Shown here piece after piece: positions 61,823 to 64,000 of a DNA stretch of 64,000 nucleotides. The DNA comes from JAKAGZ01 sp964412105. GTDB taxonomy: Bacteria > Bacteroidota > Ignavibacteria > Ignavibacteriales > Ignavibacteriaceae. Position 1 is the stretch's first letter. The number at the start of each line of letters is the position of its first letter. The DNA lies in contig CAYPNM010000009.1 in assembly GCA_964412105.1 (NCBI GenBank), positions 29,798-93,797 of the forward strand, written 5' to 3'. A program made the position numbers and the translations under genes. The notes below the pieces were generated by a model, which saw only the letters and a program-made list of their open reading frames with translations, made no database searches and was not told the origin of the DNA.

Positions 61823-62209
61823 TTAACTTGAACATTTAGGACACTCGTTTGATAAATCATCCCGTTTTACTTTCATTTTCCTTCCGCAGGAATGACAAAC
61901 GACCAAAAGTGTCTCGCTTAGCTTTTCCGCCAGATCACCCGAAATATGAAGAGCCTTTCCGTTTAGAATTCCATCTGCGATTTTTAAATGTGCCGAATTA
62001 ATTATCCTCCCAAACGTGGCCCTCGAAATATTCATTTTTCCCGCAGATTCTTCCTGTGATAAACCTAAGAGATCTCCCAAACGGATTGCCTCTAGCTCAT
62101 CAGGTTCAAGAATAACCTCATCAAGCACCGACATTGGGATACCACGTGGTTTAAAATAGAGAACCGCCGGATTACACTTAATTTTACGATATTTCTTGGG
62201 TCTGGCCAT
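61823..62209 (-). CDS. DUF134 helix-turn-helix metal regulator
   Basis: A 128-residue DUF134 protein. It starts MARPKKYRKIKCNP (ATG at 62209; a short upstream in-frame start is less likely). A helix-turn-helix (EESAGKMNISRATFGRIINSAHLK, about 48-71) follows a dimerisation segment with EVILEPDELEAIRLGDLLGLS. A Cys4 ribbon ends the protein (C-H-S-C ... C-P-K-C). DUF134 proteins commonly control small metal-related operons. It is the first gene of the operon and sits beside a perfect palindrome in its own promoter. Confidence 0.92.
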   Translation of the reverse strand: MARPKKYRKIKCNPAVLYFKPRGIPMSVLDEVILEPDELEAIRLGDLLGLSQEESAGKMNISRATFGRIINSAHLKIADGILNGKALHISGDLAEKLSETLLVVCHSCGRKMKVKRDDLSNECPKCSS

Positions 62210-62217
62210 ACTTAATA

Positions 62218-62268
62218 TTATGAGCATATGCTCATAACTAAGATACAGTAAATTTTCGCATTTGTCAA
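62218..62268 (-). promoter_or_regulatory. DUF134 operon promoter with a perfect 20-bp operator
   Basis: Minus-strand promoter: TTGACA (62268-62263), 17-base spacer, TATCTT (62245-62240). The palindrome TTATGAGCATATGCTCATAA (62218-62237) occupies the transcription start region, 2 bases after the -10. A dimeric DUF134 protein binding it would block initiation. Confidence 0.85.
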
Positions 62269-62323
62269 ATGGTCAGGAAATTATACATAACATAAATAAT
62301 CCGAATCTTTTTCCTGCACAGCA

Positions 62324-63076
62324 CTATTTAAGCTTAAGCCACGAAACATTTCTATCTTTTACAAACCCCATTCTCTCAACTAATGTTTGGGCCGGAACAT
62401 TTTTGTCTTCGCATTGAAGAAAAGGGATCTTATCAATCGTTCTGCATTGTCTTAAAAGAGAATTGGTTATTTCCCTTGCGTATCCCTTTCTCCTGTAATC
62501 CTCTAAAACATGCATTGAACCGAGCGAGCCGTCATCATGAGTAAGCGCCCACGCTACAAGTATTCCATCATAATAAATACCCGCACTCACGGACCTTTCA
62601 ATCCGTTCATTCAAATATTGGACTGAAAGCATATCTTTATATACAGACTGTGAAATAATATATTCAGACTCTTTAGGTATTAATTGGTGTGTTTCAATTT
62701 TGCTCTTGGGAATTTCTTTATCATCGGGATAATGATACTGGCAAGCATTTATCAGCCAGTCAATCTCTCTTTTTTTTGTTATAACAGGTATTTGCCAATT
62801 ATCAATTGCTCCGAAATACCTATCATCATCGTTTAAGTTTTCAATTAAAGCTGCTAATTCATTTTCATCTTTACTGTATAGGTAAATCCATTTCTCCCCC
62901 TCGCTTCCCTGTGCCAAAACAGAATCACCAATAGTCAACAATCTTTTTAACTTGTTTTCCTGGATGTAACCAATTATACTAAGGTTATATATTGCATTGT
63001 TTCTCAGTTTTTTAGTCGCAGCATTTTTATCATTTTGTGTGATCATTTTCTCGAAACTTGATTCTTTGGAATTCAA
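62324..63076 (-). CDS. GNAT-family N-acetyltransferase (FR47-like)
   Basis: A 250-residue protein. The N-terminal 120 residues are a divergent half (LTIGDSVLAQGSEGEKWIYLYSKDENELAALIENL). The C-terminal GNAT domain holds RSVSAGIYYDGILVAWALTHDDGSLGSMHVLEDYRRKGYAREITNSLLRQCR, with the acetyl-CoA loop RRKGYA, and VPAQTLVERMGFVKDRNVSWLKL. The two-half layout with the second half active is typical of the FR47-like group. Substrate unknown. It is upstream of, but not clearly linked to, the DUF134 operon. Confidence 0.88.
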   Translation of the reverse strand: MNSKESSFEKMITQNDKNAATKKLRNNAIYNLSIIGYIQENKLKRLLTIGDSVLAQGSEGEKWIYLYSKDENELAALIENLNDDDRYFGAIDNWQIPVITKKREIDWLINACQYHYPDDKEIPKSKIETHQLIPKESEYIISQSVYKDMLSVQYLNERIERSVSAGIYYDGILVAWALTHDDGSLGSMHVLEDYRRKGYAREITNSLLRQCRTIDKIPFLQCEDKNVPAQTLVERMGFVKDRNVSWLKLK

Positions 63077-63165
63077 ATTATTTAATAATTGTTAAATATT
63101 TGGTACATTTTTGTGACAATTAGTATTTATGTTAGTCTACAAATAAATAATAAACCGGTGTTAAA

Positions 63166-63816
63166 ATGAAAATTTTATTGATTATGTTTACAACAGCCTT
63201 AATAACCCTAAATGTTAGCTGCCAGCAAAAGAACCATAAAATATATAAAGATGAGAACATTAATATGAATGATCATAATACGAAATTAGATACTGCAACT
63301 TTCGGCGAAGGTTGTTTTTGGTGCACAGAAGCCGTTTTTGAAAGATTAAAGGGAGTAAAATCGGTTGTTTCCGGCTATTCCGGCGGAACTGTCGCTAATC
63401 CCACTTATGAAGAAGTTTGCACGGGTAAAACCGGACACGCAGAAACCTGCCAGATAATTTATGACCCAAACAAAATAAGTTACCAGGAACTGCTTATTGT
63501 TTTTTTCAGAACCCATGATCCAACAAGTCTGAACAGGCAGGGCGCCGATGTTGGTACGCAATATCGCTCCGTAATATTTTATCACAATGAAAAACAAAAA
63601 GAACTGGCCGAGTTTGCAAAGAAAAAAATAAACGAAGAAAAACTCTATGACAAGCCTGCTGTAACTGAAATTGCCCCATTTACAAAATTTTACAAAGCTG
63701 AAGATTATCATCAGAACTATTATGATAAAAATCCGAATCAGGGCTATTGTGCTTTTGTAATCGCTCCAAAAGTGGAAAAGTTTGAGAAATTATTTAAAGA
63801 TAAATTAAAAAAATAA
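63166..63816 (+). CDS. msrA: Exported peptide-methionine (S)-S-oxide reductase
   Basis: Reduces methionine S-sulfoxide in proteins. 216 residues. Signal peptide 1-19, ending VSC, with a Cys19 that could be lipidated, places it outside the cytoplasm. The active site GCFWC (C50; resolving C53) is followed by the family core EAVFERLKGVKSVVSGYSGGTVANPTYEEVCTGKTGHAETCQI and FFRTHDPTSLNRQGADVGTQYRSVIFYH. EDYHQNYYDKNP is the C-terminal conserved block. Secreted MsrA proteins protect envelope proteins. Its electron donor is not in the window. Confidence 0.94.
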   Translation: MKILLIMFTTALITLNVSCQQKNHKIYKDENINMNDHNTKLDTATFGEGCFWCTEAVFERLKGVKSVVSGYSGGTVANPTYEEVCTGKTGHAETCQIIYDPNKISYQELLIVFFRTHDPTSLNRQGADVGTQYRSVIFYHNEKQKELAEFAKKKINEEKLYDKPAVTEIAPFTKFYKAEDYHQNYYDKNPNQGYCAFVIAPKVEKFEKLFKDKLKK

Positions 63817-63823
63817 TATCACT

Positions 63824-63856
63824 CTGTAGAGATGTATTGCAACCTGCCTGCCATTT
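63824..63856. repeat. Short dispersed repeat (copy 2)
   Basis: Begins CTGTAGAGATG, then TATT, then GCAACCTGCCTGCCATTT, matching the copy at 50968-50997 apart from a short insertion and a few substitutions. Both lie 8-11 bases after a stop codon on the same strand. Confidence 0.5.
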
Positions 63857-64000
63857 AATTCTTCAGTATTTAGGTAACTCAGGAGTTACATTCAGCTATA
63901 AAAAAACCCGCAGCATAGGGTATATTTCTATCACATTTTTCGTCACTAAGGGGCTAAATTTCTATTGCCCTACATATTTTACCTTTGAGTAAAAAATATC

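Noticed and set aside
63111..63140. ECF-like promoter before msrA (TGTGACA...AGTCTA)
   Set aside because: The AAC core is absent at the right spacing (TGA instead), so it does not match the two sigma promoters.

Overview
The window looks like a chromosomal piece of an AT-rich, free-living member of the Bacteroidota/Chlorobiota/Ignavibacteriota group. This rests on family content: a DUF2723 membrane protein, PafA-type phosphatase, DUF4252, DUF6132, DUF4097 proteins, PP2C phosphatase and ECF sigma modules. The lineage is inference. Several promoters read from the sequence have the classical TTGACA-N17-TATxxT geometry. It is a draft assembly: two 100-N gaps are present, and the first is flanked by a perfect 55-base duplication, which is an assembler overlap artefact. 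I saw no rRNA, tRNA, CRISPR array, intact insertion sequence or prophage.

Layout. 0.1-8 kb: envelope and housekeeping genes (lipoprotein, MscL with a zinc ribbon, RluE, GT2, DUF2723, GT9). 8-13.9 kb: DinB protein (split by a gap), two LOG-family proteins, PLP decarboxylase, DUF1579 lipoprotein, aldo/keto reductase. 14-18 kb: an ECF sigma / HEAT-repeat anti-sigma / two DUF4097 beta-repeat operon. 18-21 kb: OmdA-like, DUF1697, membrane protein, LhgO. 21.3-25.4 kb: a complete sugar ABC importer with overlapping genes. 25.9-34.7 kb: small secreted, cupin and DinB proteins, PafA, POT peptide transporter, DUF6132, AlkD-like glycosylase, MFS exporter. 34.7-36.1 kb: a 1-kb gene desert with an 11-bp tandem repeat and a GIY-YIG protein. 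36.1-39.4 kb: alanine racemase, DUF4252, and a second sigma/anti-sigma pair. 39.6-46 kb: metabolic genes (carbonic anhydrase, RidA, VOC, MarR-GNAT fusion, serine hydrolase, NudC, glycosylasparaginase, MgsA).

46-51 kb holds the most interesting locus: a BlaI-type repressor and M56/BlaR1-type membrane protease with two palindromic operators, one filling the promoter spacer exactly; an MFS transporter; and a secreted protein that shares both extracytoplasmic modules of the adjacent M56 sensor. 51-56 kb: PP2C phosphatase and an SPFH / LURP-like / ribbon-helix-helix operon whose promoter carries three ATATCA boxes at exact 11-bp spacing, then a cytochrome c. 56.6-60.5 kb: EtfB-EtfA-acyl-CoA dehydrogenase. 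60.5-62.3 kb: a DUF134 regulator, His-rich NifX-like protein and ten-TM metal-permease operon with a perfect 20-bp palindrome at its promoter. The window closes with a GNAT protein and an exported MsrA.

Regulatory logic read from sequence: both ECF sigma genes are preceded by AAC-N17-nGTCTA, which suggests two self-activating envelope-stress circuits. The BlaI, DUF134 and SPFH operons each have a palindrome or repeat embedded in a sigma70-type promoter.
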